A stretch of 64,000 nucleotides of DNA, from the IMG/VR virus record IMGVR_UViG_3300033146_004128, positions 123,665-187,664 of that record, one strand, 5' to 3'. Below, in pieces: positions 9,017-17,800 of this stretch; the stretch's first letter is position 1, and each line of letters opens with the position of its first letter. The position numbers and the translations under genes are program-made. The notes under the pieces are model-generated. The model made no database searches. It had not been told where the DNA came from and worked only from the letters and a program-made list of their open reading frames with translations. The DNA comes from a virus.

Positions 9017-9475
9017 ATGGTTGCAAACATAACCTCGATAGTTACACGTGACTTTGTTCCTTCTCCAATAGAGGGATACACTATAGAATCCATAAACGAA
9101 TTGATGATCAATATAGCATACTCGATAAATGGAATTCTTGAAAAGATAAGAGATAGAGGATTCAATATGGAAGATATTTCACTTAAAAATATAGACAACA
9201 TAACCCAGGTAACAGAAGTTCTTAACGAAAACATAAATATGATCAATAAATATTTTAGTGATATGAATGAAACTTTCGCACAAAACTACATGCTTAACAA
9301 AGAGGTTCTTGAGACAATGAAGATAGATGTGGCAAACACTGATGCAATGAGCACCATTGTTGTATTCGATGACAGGGTTGATGTAGAGCTGGACAATGGA
9401 CAGATAGTATCAGTTAAGAAAAATGAGGTAACGTCTGTAAAGGGAAATGATACGCAGACAATAGCACATGCTTAA
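9017..9475 (+). CDS. Phage protein with coiled-coil segment (unknown)
   Basis: A 152-residue protein with ribosome binding site AAAGGAGAT. Residues 25-100 are largely helical and coiled-coil-like; the C-terminal 40 residues look beta-rich (VVFDDRVDVELDNGQIVSV). It overlaps the next gene by 8 bases. A structural role is inferred from the operon. Confidence 0.6.
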   Translation: MVANITSIVTRDFVPSPIEGYTIESINELMINIAYSINGILEKIRDRGFNMEDISLKNIDNITQVTEVLNENINMINKYFSDMNETFAQNYMLNKEVLETMKIDVANTDAMSTIVVFDDRVDVELDNGQIVSVKKNEVTSVKGNDTQTIAHA

Positions 9476-10247
9476 TATAAAGATAGTCACAAACACAGTA
9501 TCATCTTTCAAGTTCACTATCTCAGAGAATGTGAGCTTTTCAAGTGCAGTCCTATGGCTTGGAGACAGCGGAGATGAGGCTAAGCTTGACGTATACAGTG
9601 CATCAACTGGAAAGTCTGAATCAAATATTATACGAGTTGATGTTGGCACCGGTGAAATAACAGTTGACCTAAACAAACTTCCTTTTGACTCTATATACTA
9701 CAAAAACTTTCACATGCAGTTTCTTGATGGTAACGACATAGAAGTAGATAAGACGAAGATATTTCAGATATCACCAGAGGGTAAAGAGTCATTGTATGGG
9801 ATAGTAAACAAGCTTACGTTTGACTTTGTGCAGATGGCAAGCTTCTCTGGGACAAGAGTAAGAATATTCAATGCATCCTTGGTGCAAAACAAATGCCCTG
9901 AGTGTTGGGATGAAGAGCTTGAGCAGCCGATATCATCAACATGCACATGCTCAGGAAGACAATATAACACTATTGATATATTATGCCGCAAGGTTAAGAC
10001 TCAGAGTAAACAAGAATATGGGGATACTGGATCAAAAACACGAGAGAGTGTTATGTTCCAGACATACGCAAGAACAGACTTCGTAAAAGGTGTGCTGTTC
10101 GCAGACCTTGGCAATAAAGAAATATATGAGGTTCTAGACAGGACTGTGGCTAATATCGGAGGAGTAAGAACCTCTACGATGTTTGTTGGGTCAATGATAA
10201 AGCCAAATGACTCAAGAGTCCAAGGAATACTGGACTTACTTGATTAA
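9468..10247 (+). CDS. Zinc-binding phage structural protein
   Basis: A 259-residue protein. Residues 1-125 are beta-rich. A zinc-binding knuckle follows, with C143, C146 (NKCPECWDEE) and C159, C161 (SSTCTCSG). The C-terminal part resembles neck or tail-joining proteins with the same CPxCWD element. It is the last plus-strand gene of the head operon and overlaps the stop of the opposing gene by 12 bases. No terminator hairpin is visible at this convergent junction. Confidence 0.65.
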   Translation: MLNIKIVTNTVSSFKFTISENVSFSSAVLWLGDSGDEAKLDVYSASTGKSESNIIRVDVGTGEITVDLNKLPFDSIYYKNFHMQFLDGNDIEVDKTKIFQISPEGKESLYGIVNKLTFDFVQMASFSGTRVRIFNASLVQNKCPECWDEELEQPISSTCTCSGRQYNTIDILCRKVKTQSKQEYGDTGSKTRESVMFQTYARTDFVKGVLFADLGNKEIYEVLDRTVANIGGVRTSTMFVGSMIKPNDSRVQGILDLLD

Positions 10248-12077
10248 GTTCATCCTTATATTGGACACAAGATTGTAGAAGTTATCTTCATTTTCAAGAT
10301 GCGTCTTGAGATGATCATGGTCTGAATATTGTGATGATATCATGGTTAGGCAGTCCCTGAAGAATCTTGCATATAGTTTATCTGGGTGTGTCCCTTCTAG
10401 TCTTCTAGACATGACATACTTTGCCGGCCCAAAGCTTTCCTGGCTCATTACTATATCGGCATCCTCTTCGTGCTCAACAAATACAACCTTTTGCTTTATG
10501 TTTGGATGATAGTCTTCCCTGCCCTCATTTATAAAAGCAAACTCTCCATCCTTAAGTGTAAGAAGATCAGGGTCTTTTCCTACTGATGATATTGGGTTGA
10601 AGGCCCTTGAGCAAAAGTATCTTTTTGCATTCACTTTTCCAACTTTTGTTGTGTAGTAGACAGATACCCTATACTCTATGTCAAATAAGATTGCCAAAGC
10701 AAGACCATATGTACTTCTGAGAGCCGTATTTGCGTCTTTAAGGCTGTTAAATATGAATAGGTATGACTTAGCCCTATTGACTAGGTTTTTACCCTTATAG
10801 CTTGCCCTGTCAGCAATTATCCATTTCGTATTCTTGGATACAGTCTTTAGGTTCGTTGATTCGAACCTTATCTCTCTTTTTCCATACTTGAAAAACATTC
10901 TCACATTATCGAACTCGTAGCACATATCTGATACTGACGACTCACTTGTTCCTACGTAGTCACGAATATATTCATGAACAACAGCTATCATGTCATCAAT
11001 GGGCATGTGAGATACCATGTCACTTACTGTGTCTATGGACTTTATCTTTTTAGCAAGCCTCCGTGCAGAAGCATTATCATTTGCACTTGCATACACATAC
11101 TGTGCATTTCCGTATCTCTCAGATATTATCGTGCTGAACCCTTTTGATACGATAAAGAACATATCAAGTATTCCAAAAACAAACTTCTTGTCAGTGTCGC
11201 TTATCTTTGTGTCAAGGTTTGATCTTGAAGCTATCATTGATGCTATATTTTCAGGGATAGGCTTCCCAAGTCTTGCGCATGCTGACACAACCTCTTTTAT
11301 CGCTTCTGTTGCCTCCCTAGATGACATCCTATGAATAACCTTGTCAACTAATGCTATAGGAGTCATCTTGTTTATCCTTAGCGGAGCAATAGTCAGAGTG
11401 GTAGGGTTCTTTATGATAGATGATGCTATTTTTATTTCATGAGTGACAGCAGACTTTACTTGTGTTATAACCCCGGCACTACACCATTCTATAAGACTAG
11501 GTATCATCTCTGAAGTGACCGTATTCTTTGTTTTTGTGTACGCTCTATGGTATGTGAATGTCTTTATTACTATCGCTGTATGATTAGTACTATCATGATT
11601 TATGAGTCGTGTGTTCTCAGGCTCAAATGCAAGAAGCTTCGCATCACTGGTGCTATTTATTACAAGGAAGCCTGTTTCCATGCCCTCTATGTTAAATACA
11701 GGCTTCACCCTATTCTTTTTGTTTATGTGAGCTGTTCCCCATGGCATCTTAACTTTTATTTTTGATGAAGCAACAAATACCCCGTCATCGTCAAACTCTC
11801 CAGTTTCATCATTGAAGTAGATATGCTTATCTGCTGTCCAGGTAAAGTTTCCGTAAGTTGGATCCGGCTCAGACCTATACAACATTGCGATGCAGTTAAG
11901 CGATCTATTAGCAGATAGTTCATCTTCGATATCAAAAGATTTATCAAGATATGATATAACTCTTTTGAACTCTTTAAATCTTGCTCCAGATGCAACAAAA
12001 TAGTCATTATGCACATGTATGTCAACTCCAAGTGATGAGTTTATTAAGTCAATATGCTTTGAAAAAGAATTGTTCAT
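10236..12077 (-). CDS. 613-residue protein of unknown function
   Basis: The last gene of the long leftward late transcript. It begins 7 bases after the end of the tail-chaperone frameshift product and runs into the convergent head operon. The sequence mixes alpha and beta, with no signal peptide, no membrane segment and no K-x-A cluster. I recognise no family. Co-transcription with the chaperones suggests a tail or baseplate role, but this is only context. Confidence 0.7.
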   Translation of the reverse strand: MNNSFSKHIDLINSSLGVDIHVHNDYFVASGARFKEFKRVISYLDKSFDIEDELSANRSLNCIAMLYRSEPDPTYGNFTWTADKHIYFNDETGEFDDDGVFVASSKIKVKMPWGTAHINKKNRVKPVFNIEGMETGFLVINSTSDAKLLAFEPENTRLINHDSTNHTAIVIKTFTYHRAYTKTKNTVTSEMIPSLIEWCSAGVITQVKSAVTHEIKIASSIIKNPTTLTIAPLRINKMTPIALVDKVIHRMSSREATEAIKEVVSACARLGKPIPENIASMIASRSNLDTKISDTDKKFVFGILDMFFIVSKGFSTIISERYGNAQYVYASANDNASARRLAKKIKSIDTVSDMVSHMPIDDMIAVVHEYIRDYVGTSESSVSDMCYEFDNVRMFFKYGKREIRFESTNLKTVSKNTKWIIADRASYKGKNLVNRAKSYLFIFNSLKDANTALRSTYGLALAILFDIEYRVSVYYTTKVGKVNAKRYFCSRAFNPISSVGKDPDLLTLKDGEFAFINEGREDYHPNIKQKVVFVEHEEDADIVMSQESFGPAKYVMSRRLEGTHPDKLYARFFRDCLTMISSQYSDHDHLKTHLENEDNFYNLVSNIRMNLIK

Positions 12078-12083
12078 GTGTAA

Positions 12084-13087
12084 TTATATCCCCTCCGACA
12101 TCTCTCTAATGATGTCATCTATGTCAGTGGAGTCACCTCCTCCTGCAGCCAATAGACTACCGTATACACCAAGCAATGATCCATTAATCTGCATCATCGT
12201 ATTCTTTCTTGACTTGTATGACAATAGCCCCTCAAGAACGCTCCGCTCAAGTGCATCAGTTGGAGGCTCTATTATAGTGTCCAGCCTTTTATACGCCCAG
12301 AGTATTATTCCTCTGGACTCTGTGCTAAAAAATCTACAAGTCCTGGGTGAAGAAGGAGGTGTGCGATTCTCCAAAATGACTTAGTTGTATTTATGATAGC
12401 AGTGATCTTTACCTCACTAGTCTCTTTAAGCATGTCATATCTGTCATTTGCACTCATCTCTGACATATCATCTCCATCAAGAGCTACTACTGCATATGAA
12501 AGGTTTCTAAGTTGCGTAAAGGTGTCGAACTCTTTTTGTGAAATAGGATCAAGCAACAGCCTCCTTACATACTCTGTATAGTCAACATAGTCATTCACAG
12601 TCTTGCTTCTCATTGTTACGCTTGATCCAAATGGAAGGTCAAAATCCTGTTCAAAATATCCCTTGCTTGAGAACACTCCTGCTGCAGCCTTAATCAGGTC
12701 GCTCTTATCTACTTCAAGATTCCCCATTGCTACTTCAAAAGGCTGGTCTGCTATCTCATGCATTATTTGATCCATGGCATCCTCTTCGCTGACGTTCTCA
12801 TCCTTCAGCCTTTCAGACTCTTTCTCTATAAAACTTCGCTCATAGTCATCAACATCTTCTTCGTCATCTTCTTTTGGACCAGGAATGACTCCTGCGTTCT
12901 TGTTTTTCTCAAGAAAAGAACTCTCCTCGAAGTCTATAGCCTCTGTGGAAATAGAGTCTTCTGACAAGCTTCCTCTTGCAACATTCCCCTTGTCAAGTTC
13001 CTGCAGCTTTTTCTCTGTGTCTTTATCTGTATCTGACTTGCTTTGCTTTGGAGGGAGAACCTCTTCTTTTATTGTTTTCGTACTCAT
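12084..13087 (-). CDS. Tail assembly chaperone, -1 frameshift fusion (GT-like)
   Basis: The shorter frame (12305-13087) continues after a -1 shift at TTTTTTA (12332 down to 12326) into a frame open to 12084. The fusion would have 254 residues from the first frame and 80 from the second, starting at STESRG. The second frame has its own ATG at 12374 but no ribosome binding site, and it overlaps the first by 70 bases. Long-tailed phages make G and GT chaperones this way, to hold the tape measure and recruit tube subunits. Position two genes from the tape-measure candidate, with chaperonin genes between, fits this role. The shift itself is inferred from sequence. Confidence 0.7.
12305..13087 (-). 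CDS. Tail assembly chaperone, unshifted product (G-like)
   Basis: A 260-residue product of normal termination. Residues 1-110 are a highly charged, probably disordered arm (EDDEEDVDDYE). Residues 115-260 look folded. They contain the pattern common in tail chaperones: a beta hairpin (FGSSVTMRSKTVNDYVDYTEY) followed by helices and an AVVALDGDDMSE turn. It ends eight codons after the slippery site. Begins 15 bases after the GroEL-like gene ends. Confidence 0.7.
   Translation of the reverse strand: MSTKTIKEEVLPPKQSKSDTDKDTEKKLQELDKGNVARGSLSEDSISTEAIDFEESSFLEKNKNAGVIPGPKEDDEEDVDDYERSFIEKESERLKDENVSEEDAMDQIMHEIADQPFEVAMGNLEVDKSDLIKAAAGVFSSKGYFEQDFDLPFGSSVTMRSKTVNDYVDYTEYVRRLLLDPISQKEFDTFTQLRNLSYAVVALDGDDMSEMSANDRYDMLKETSEVKITAIINTTKSFWRIAHLLLHPGLVDFLAQSPEE
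12326..12332 (-). promoter_or_regulatory. Slippery heptamer for -1 frameshift
   Basis: On the minus strand the bases read T TTT TTA in the zero frame (codons GAT TTT TTA). This is a canonical X-XXY-YYZ slippery site. The frames on either side differ by exactly -1, and the new frame stays open for 80 more codons. A stop (TAA) follows in the zero frame within about 20 bases. Confidence 0.75.
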
Positions 13088-13101
13088 CTTGCTTTCCTTT
13101 T

Positions 13102-14538
13102 TTATTGTGTTAATACGACTGATTTTGTCATGCCTAATATAAATGCAAGCTCTATTGCCTGCTCTGCAACTGTCTCCGCTACTATGGTTGGATCCAGAGT
13201 TACAACTGAAGAGTCAGATCCTAGACTACCATTTATAATTTTAGATAGCTCTTCTACCGCTCCATCTATGTTCGATCTGCATCCAGACCCCTGCCCCATA
13301 TTTGTGTATGCATATGATGCACCTGGAACAACTCCACCGCTTAGTGACAACTCAAGAGAGTTTATGCAGTCATCAGCCCTATCCTTTCGCTCCGTAACAG
13401 CATTTACTGTGTTCCCGCCAACTATAACTTTTATAAGCTTTTTCTTGAGTATTGACAATATTGTTTTAAACATATCCCTTTCCTCGTCAGATGAGACAGA
13501 CCTCATTTTACCCATGTAGTAATCAGCAAGTCTATCAACATCGTCTTGATTTGACTTGTCCTCACCGGTTATCGTTATCGACTTTCTCTTTACTGATATT
13601 CTTGAGATTTTAGTCATCATCTCAGGTGTAACATCACATATGTCTATTCCGCTAGACTCTCCAACAACTGTTCCATTTATGGCGGTAGAGATTGCCTCTA
13701 TGGCAAGTGATGTGTTTATGGCACTACCACCATCTATGGCAATAGGCAAAAGATTTATTGACACACCGTGATTTATCGATAGAGCTGACAGTGATGTCAT
13801 CGCAAACTGAGGTGCAATAATGACTAGATTCTCAACTCCTGCATTCACACAGGTGGTAATCAGTTCAACAATGTCATCCTCACCACTAACCTCAGATGTA
13901 GACAGTATCACATGCGCATCTTTCAAATCAGAAGTCCTGCTATCTTTATTGTCATAAAAAATTAAGTCTATGATATTACCAGTGAAGTTTATACCGTCAA
14001 CAACATCAACTTTTGTAACACCTCTAACCTGTGGGTCTGCTATAACACCAGATATTCCACTCTCATCTGCTATTTTGAATGCAGATACTATCGCCTCTGC
14101 CAATATCTTATCACCGGCAGTTGAGGTCATTGCTACAGTCATTGCTTCAGGAGAGTCTACGGTTATATCCCTACTGTTTTTCCTTATGTTGTTCTTAACT
14201 GTATCTATGATGTGATCTTTGTGCATGAAGTCTGCACTGTTGAAATTAGCAAGTATCTTATTGGCCAGGACAACTGTGGTGGTGGTTCCGTCCCCTGCCT
14301 TAGATAGTGTGTTCAGAGAAGCTTCTTGTATCACACTTATGATTGCCTGCTCTAGAGGCTCCGTAGATACAAGAGCCCTAATAACAGACACTCCATCTTT
14401 TGTTGCAAGAGACGTGTCTCCGTTGGATAGCACCACAAATCCACCGTTTGGACCATACGTAGACTCAACAAGAGACGACACCTGTTCCATAACATTTCTC
14501 ACAAAATCAGTTGAATTTGGACCGGTTGACTTTATCAT
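13102..14538 (-). CDS. groEL: GroEL-like chaperonin
   Basis: A 478-residue type I chaperonin, shorter than the usual 540-550. It has TKDGVSV (residues 46-52, with the catalytic Asp), the ATP loop AGDGTTTT (81-88), an apical domain over roughly 160-340 and IKVIVGGNT. It also keeps KDRADDCI (the second catalytic Asp region), GGVVPGASYAY and the closing LDPTIVAETV segment of the equatorial domain. The Gly-Met tail is missing. ATP-driven rings would fold phage proteins in the host cytoplasm. The start overlaps the GroES-like stop by 4 bases, so the pair is one unit. It lies between the tape-measure candidate and the tail chaperones, which suggests tail proteins as clients. Whether it forms single or double rings cannot be seen. 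Confidence 0.9.
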   Translation of the reverse strand: MIKSTGPNSTDFVRNVMEQVSSLVESTYGPNGGFVVLSNGDTSLATKDGVSVIRALVSTEPLEQAIISVIQEASLNTLSKAGDGTTTTVVLANKILANFNSADFMHKDHIIDTVKNNIRKNSRDITVDSPEAMTVAMTSTAGDKILAEAIVSAFKIADESGISGVIADPQVRGVTKVDVVDGINFTGNIIDLIFYDNKDSRTSDLKDAHVILSTSEVSGEDDIVELITTCVNAGVENLVIIAPQFAMTSLSALSINHGVSINLLPIAIDGGSAINTSLAIEAISTAINGTVVGESSGIDICDVTPEMMTKISRISVKRKSITITGEDKSNQDDVDRLADYYMGKMRSVSSDEERDMFKTILSILKKKLIKVIVGGNTVNAVTERKDRADDCINSLELSLSGGVVPGASYAYTNMGQGSGCRSNIDGAVEELSKIINGSLGSDSSVVTLDPTIVAETVAEQAIELAFILGMTKSVVLTQ

Positions 14539-14789
14539 TTTAATACCCTCGCAATAATGTCATCTGTAGTTATGACTATGTAGTCTTTATTCTCGTATTC
14601 AAGCTCCGTACCTGCATATCTTGCAATAAGAAACTTGTCTCCTTCCTTTACCCCATCTACTCCACAACTAAGTATCTCCACAGTCAATGGCTTTTCCTTG
14701 TTGCTAGATGTTTTTACAACGCCGGCAGAGTTCTTATTGTCAACTCCTATCCTGCGAGCAATTATATTGTCTCCGAAAGATTTTATCAT
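14535..14789 (-). CDS. groES: GroES-like co-chaperonin
   Basis: An 84-residue lid protein for the chaperonin encoded next to it. I use the ATG at 14789, which follows CAGGAGATATA; an ATG 14 codons upstream lacks this signal. The start matches GroES (IKSFGDNIIARRI). A mobile-loop region (NKNSAGVVKTSSNKEK) carries the SAG-hydrophobic pattern used to bind GroEL. It ends with the family's FLIARYAGTELEY and IITTDD-like strand (IVITTDDIIARVL). Length is close to the normal 95. It probably caps the 478-residue partner. T4 gp31-type lids differ more from GroES than this one does. Confidence 0.88.
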   Translation of the reverse strand: MIKSFGDNIIARRIGVDNKNSAGVVKTSSNKEKPLTVEILSCGVDGVKEGDKFLIARYAGTELEYENKDYIVITTDDIIARVLK

Positions 14790-14869
14790 TATATCTCCTG
14801 ATATTGTAGTATCAGTAGTATACCCTAGCAAAATTAGATAATACCTTAATCGTATATATATTATGTGCC

Positions 14870-17800
14870 TTACGTCTTCTTTATATCGGGACCAGGTTTA
14901 TTTAAAGCATCTCTCACTGCTTCAGTTGCCACGGCAATTCTCTCAAGAATTGACTGCGTATTGTCCTTTGACACACCCTTCTCTGTTCTACTTCGACTCA
15001 TGACGCTTGTGTCCTTAGTTATCTTATTCATGGTTCTGTTTATATGAAAGTCTTCGCCGACAGGTGGAGTCACATTGAAGTCTGCGCTAGCCAGATGTTT
15101 TGGAATCCTTGCCTTGTCCGGACCATCAAGCGCCTTGCTGTCCACTCCTTTTTTGTTTTTTTCAGAAGTCTCAATGTCAGCATCTGGAGAGCCACCATCT
15201 CGTGGAGGAAGCCCAAAAGCAGCCCTGTAGTCTGCCTTTGCCTTTGTGCCATCTGGGTAATACCCCTCTGCATTCGCAAAAGCCTTAGTTCTTCCAGTCA
15301 CTACTCCGAACCCATCATCCTTAGGCTCAGGCAACCCAAACGCTTCCCTATAGTTTCCCATTGCCTTTGTGCCATCTGGGTAATACCCCTCTGCATTCGC
15401 AAAAGCCTTAATTCTCCCAATCTCAACCCCAAAATGATCACCTTTTTCTTTACTCATTTGTCCAGGACTTATAAATCTAGCTTGAGACTCAGCTGACCCT
15501 ATAACCTCTTTGTCCCCAGTATTTATTTCATAATTATCATTAGGATGATCCTTTATCCACTCTTTACTATCTATGGAGGGACCCATACTTGCCCTGAGGG
15601 CTTTTTTTGCCAAAGTCCTGATATCTTTATTATGTTCTACTTCAGTGTTCGATACATTTTTGTGTCCAGAACTACCTTCTCCTGACCCTATCCCATAACT
15701 ATCAACTTCACTTCTTTTTGATTTTGATCTTCTTTGAATATACTTAGGTGTAAATTTCTCCCCTTTATATATTACTCTATCCTTGCTCTCGTATTTAGTC
15801 CCTCTAGGCTTAGCATTCTTCTTCGCAACATCAAGCTTATCGCTAGCAACTTTCATTTCTGCAGCCAATTCTGCAGTTCTTTTAGCATCTTCAGCTTTCC
15901 GTGCGCCAATACTAGTTCCAGACTCATCTATATCATTCTTGTCACCAAGCATGGCCATCTTCAGCTTTCGTACATCCTTTCCTTTTCCATATCCTCCAGC
16001 TGTGTACGCATCTTTTTCCTCAGAATATCCACCATCTTTTTTATCATTATAGAACGATATCGACAATCTATCTTTTTTCGCTGTTACTTTGACTCCTCCT
16101 GCATATTGCCCTTGCAAATCTCTCTGTATAGACTCACCAAATTTCTTTGCCTCTTTAGCATCCTTGAACTGAGCAATGGACATATCAAAGGCTTTGCCCT
16201 TTTTGTGTCTCTCCTCATTTTGCTCAGATCCTCCAGTGAGTAGCAGTGTCTTTCCTTTTTTGGAAAGAGCATTTTTAGTTCTCAATAGCATATCGCTAGT
16301 GTCATCTTTTAATCCATCTAGACTAGTTCCTCCAAATGTAAGAACTGCACCCTTTCTAACACCTCCTACTTTACTCATATCCCTTCTTCCTGAAGGCATA
16401 GGGACATTATCTTTTGGGTCAGCCATGCCCATATTTTTTGGAGGCTTGGCTTGATGGTCAACGGATGTGTTTTTTACTGTCTGGGTTGGCTTTGATGCAG
16501 GAGTTGGTCTATCTTTATCATTATTCATGGTAGCCCATTCATTCTTCTTGCTATTGCCTACATGATCAACCTCAACCTTCTTTCCTTTAGTGGTATGCCT
16601 GTCAGAAGTTTTTATTGCGTCCTTCTTATCAGTATCGCTAGCTACAGGTTCTGCTACTGGAGTCTTTTTGACTGTTGCCCTCTTTGGCGGCACAACTGGC
16701 TCATCAGAAGCATCCCTAGATACAGGAGTCATAGTTTTAGCAGAATCTTCTTTTATCTTCTGAGATAAGCTGTATACTTTATTCACAGATGCAGTAAAGT
16801 CAGTTTCGGCTATGCTTTTTGTGCTTGATCCCTTCCCCTTATCTGTATTCCTGACCAAATCTGCCATTTTTGAATTTATTTGATTCAATATGTTTTCTAT
16901 AGGGTTCTGCCCCTTATTTACAGACCTGTCCTCTATTGTTTTTGCTGTTATGCCAGATGATCCTCTGTCTGCGAATGACTGAGTAAGCAATTCTTCTCCA
17001 GTAACCCCTGCCTCCTTCTTCTTGTCCCCACCTGTTATATTCTCCATGGCCCTAGACAGAACTCTTTCAGTCATGGTCATGTCTTCATATTTCTTTTCTC
17101 CAATAGCATCATACTTTTTACGTATCTCTGCGCCAGACATTCTTGTCATCTTACCTTTTTCCCCAACGTGAAATAGTCCAGCAACACCCATTGCACTAGC
17201 CTGTTTCTCTGAAGAAAGCAGGTTCTCACCGAATAGATGCCTATTTCTTGCATTTTCCAAGCCTATTGTCACTGCTCCTATAGTACTATTTTTGAAATCT
17301 TTCTCTGAAATATCTCCAAGTGCTTTTATTCCTGATAGACTGTCTACCATTTTCTTCTGTTCGGTTGAAAGTTTTTCATACTCATCTTGAGTATCGTTCA
17401 GTATCCCTTGGTCTGCAAGCTTAGAATTACTCTTACCATGTATATTCTTTGCTCTCTTCTTGGCAAGAGAGAATATTTTTGTTCTGTCTTCTTCTCCAAG
17501 CTGTGTCCATTTTACAGCAGCAACAGATGCGTCACCATCCTTAAGTATATCTGCTGCTATATTTCCTTTTGTACCCTTCATGCTGTCTAGATACAGAGAA
17601 CTTATATAGTCGGAGTCCATCGCATCACCTACAGCAAGATTGTCTGCATTTTTTGTAATAGTTCTACCAACAGCCTTAGACGTATCTTGGGCTTCCTGGT
17701 CATCCATATGAAGTGATCTCATAAGATTCTTATATGTAGGCTTTTCGTATGTCTTTGTCATATCTATACCAAGAGTCTCTACTTCTTGCTTTGTTGCATT

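Noticed and set aside
12084-12374. Independent 96-residue gene starting at ATG 12374
   Set aside because: No ribosome binding site. The slippery heptamer and frame relation explain the frame better as a -1 extension.
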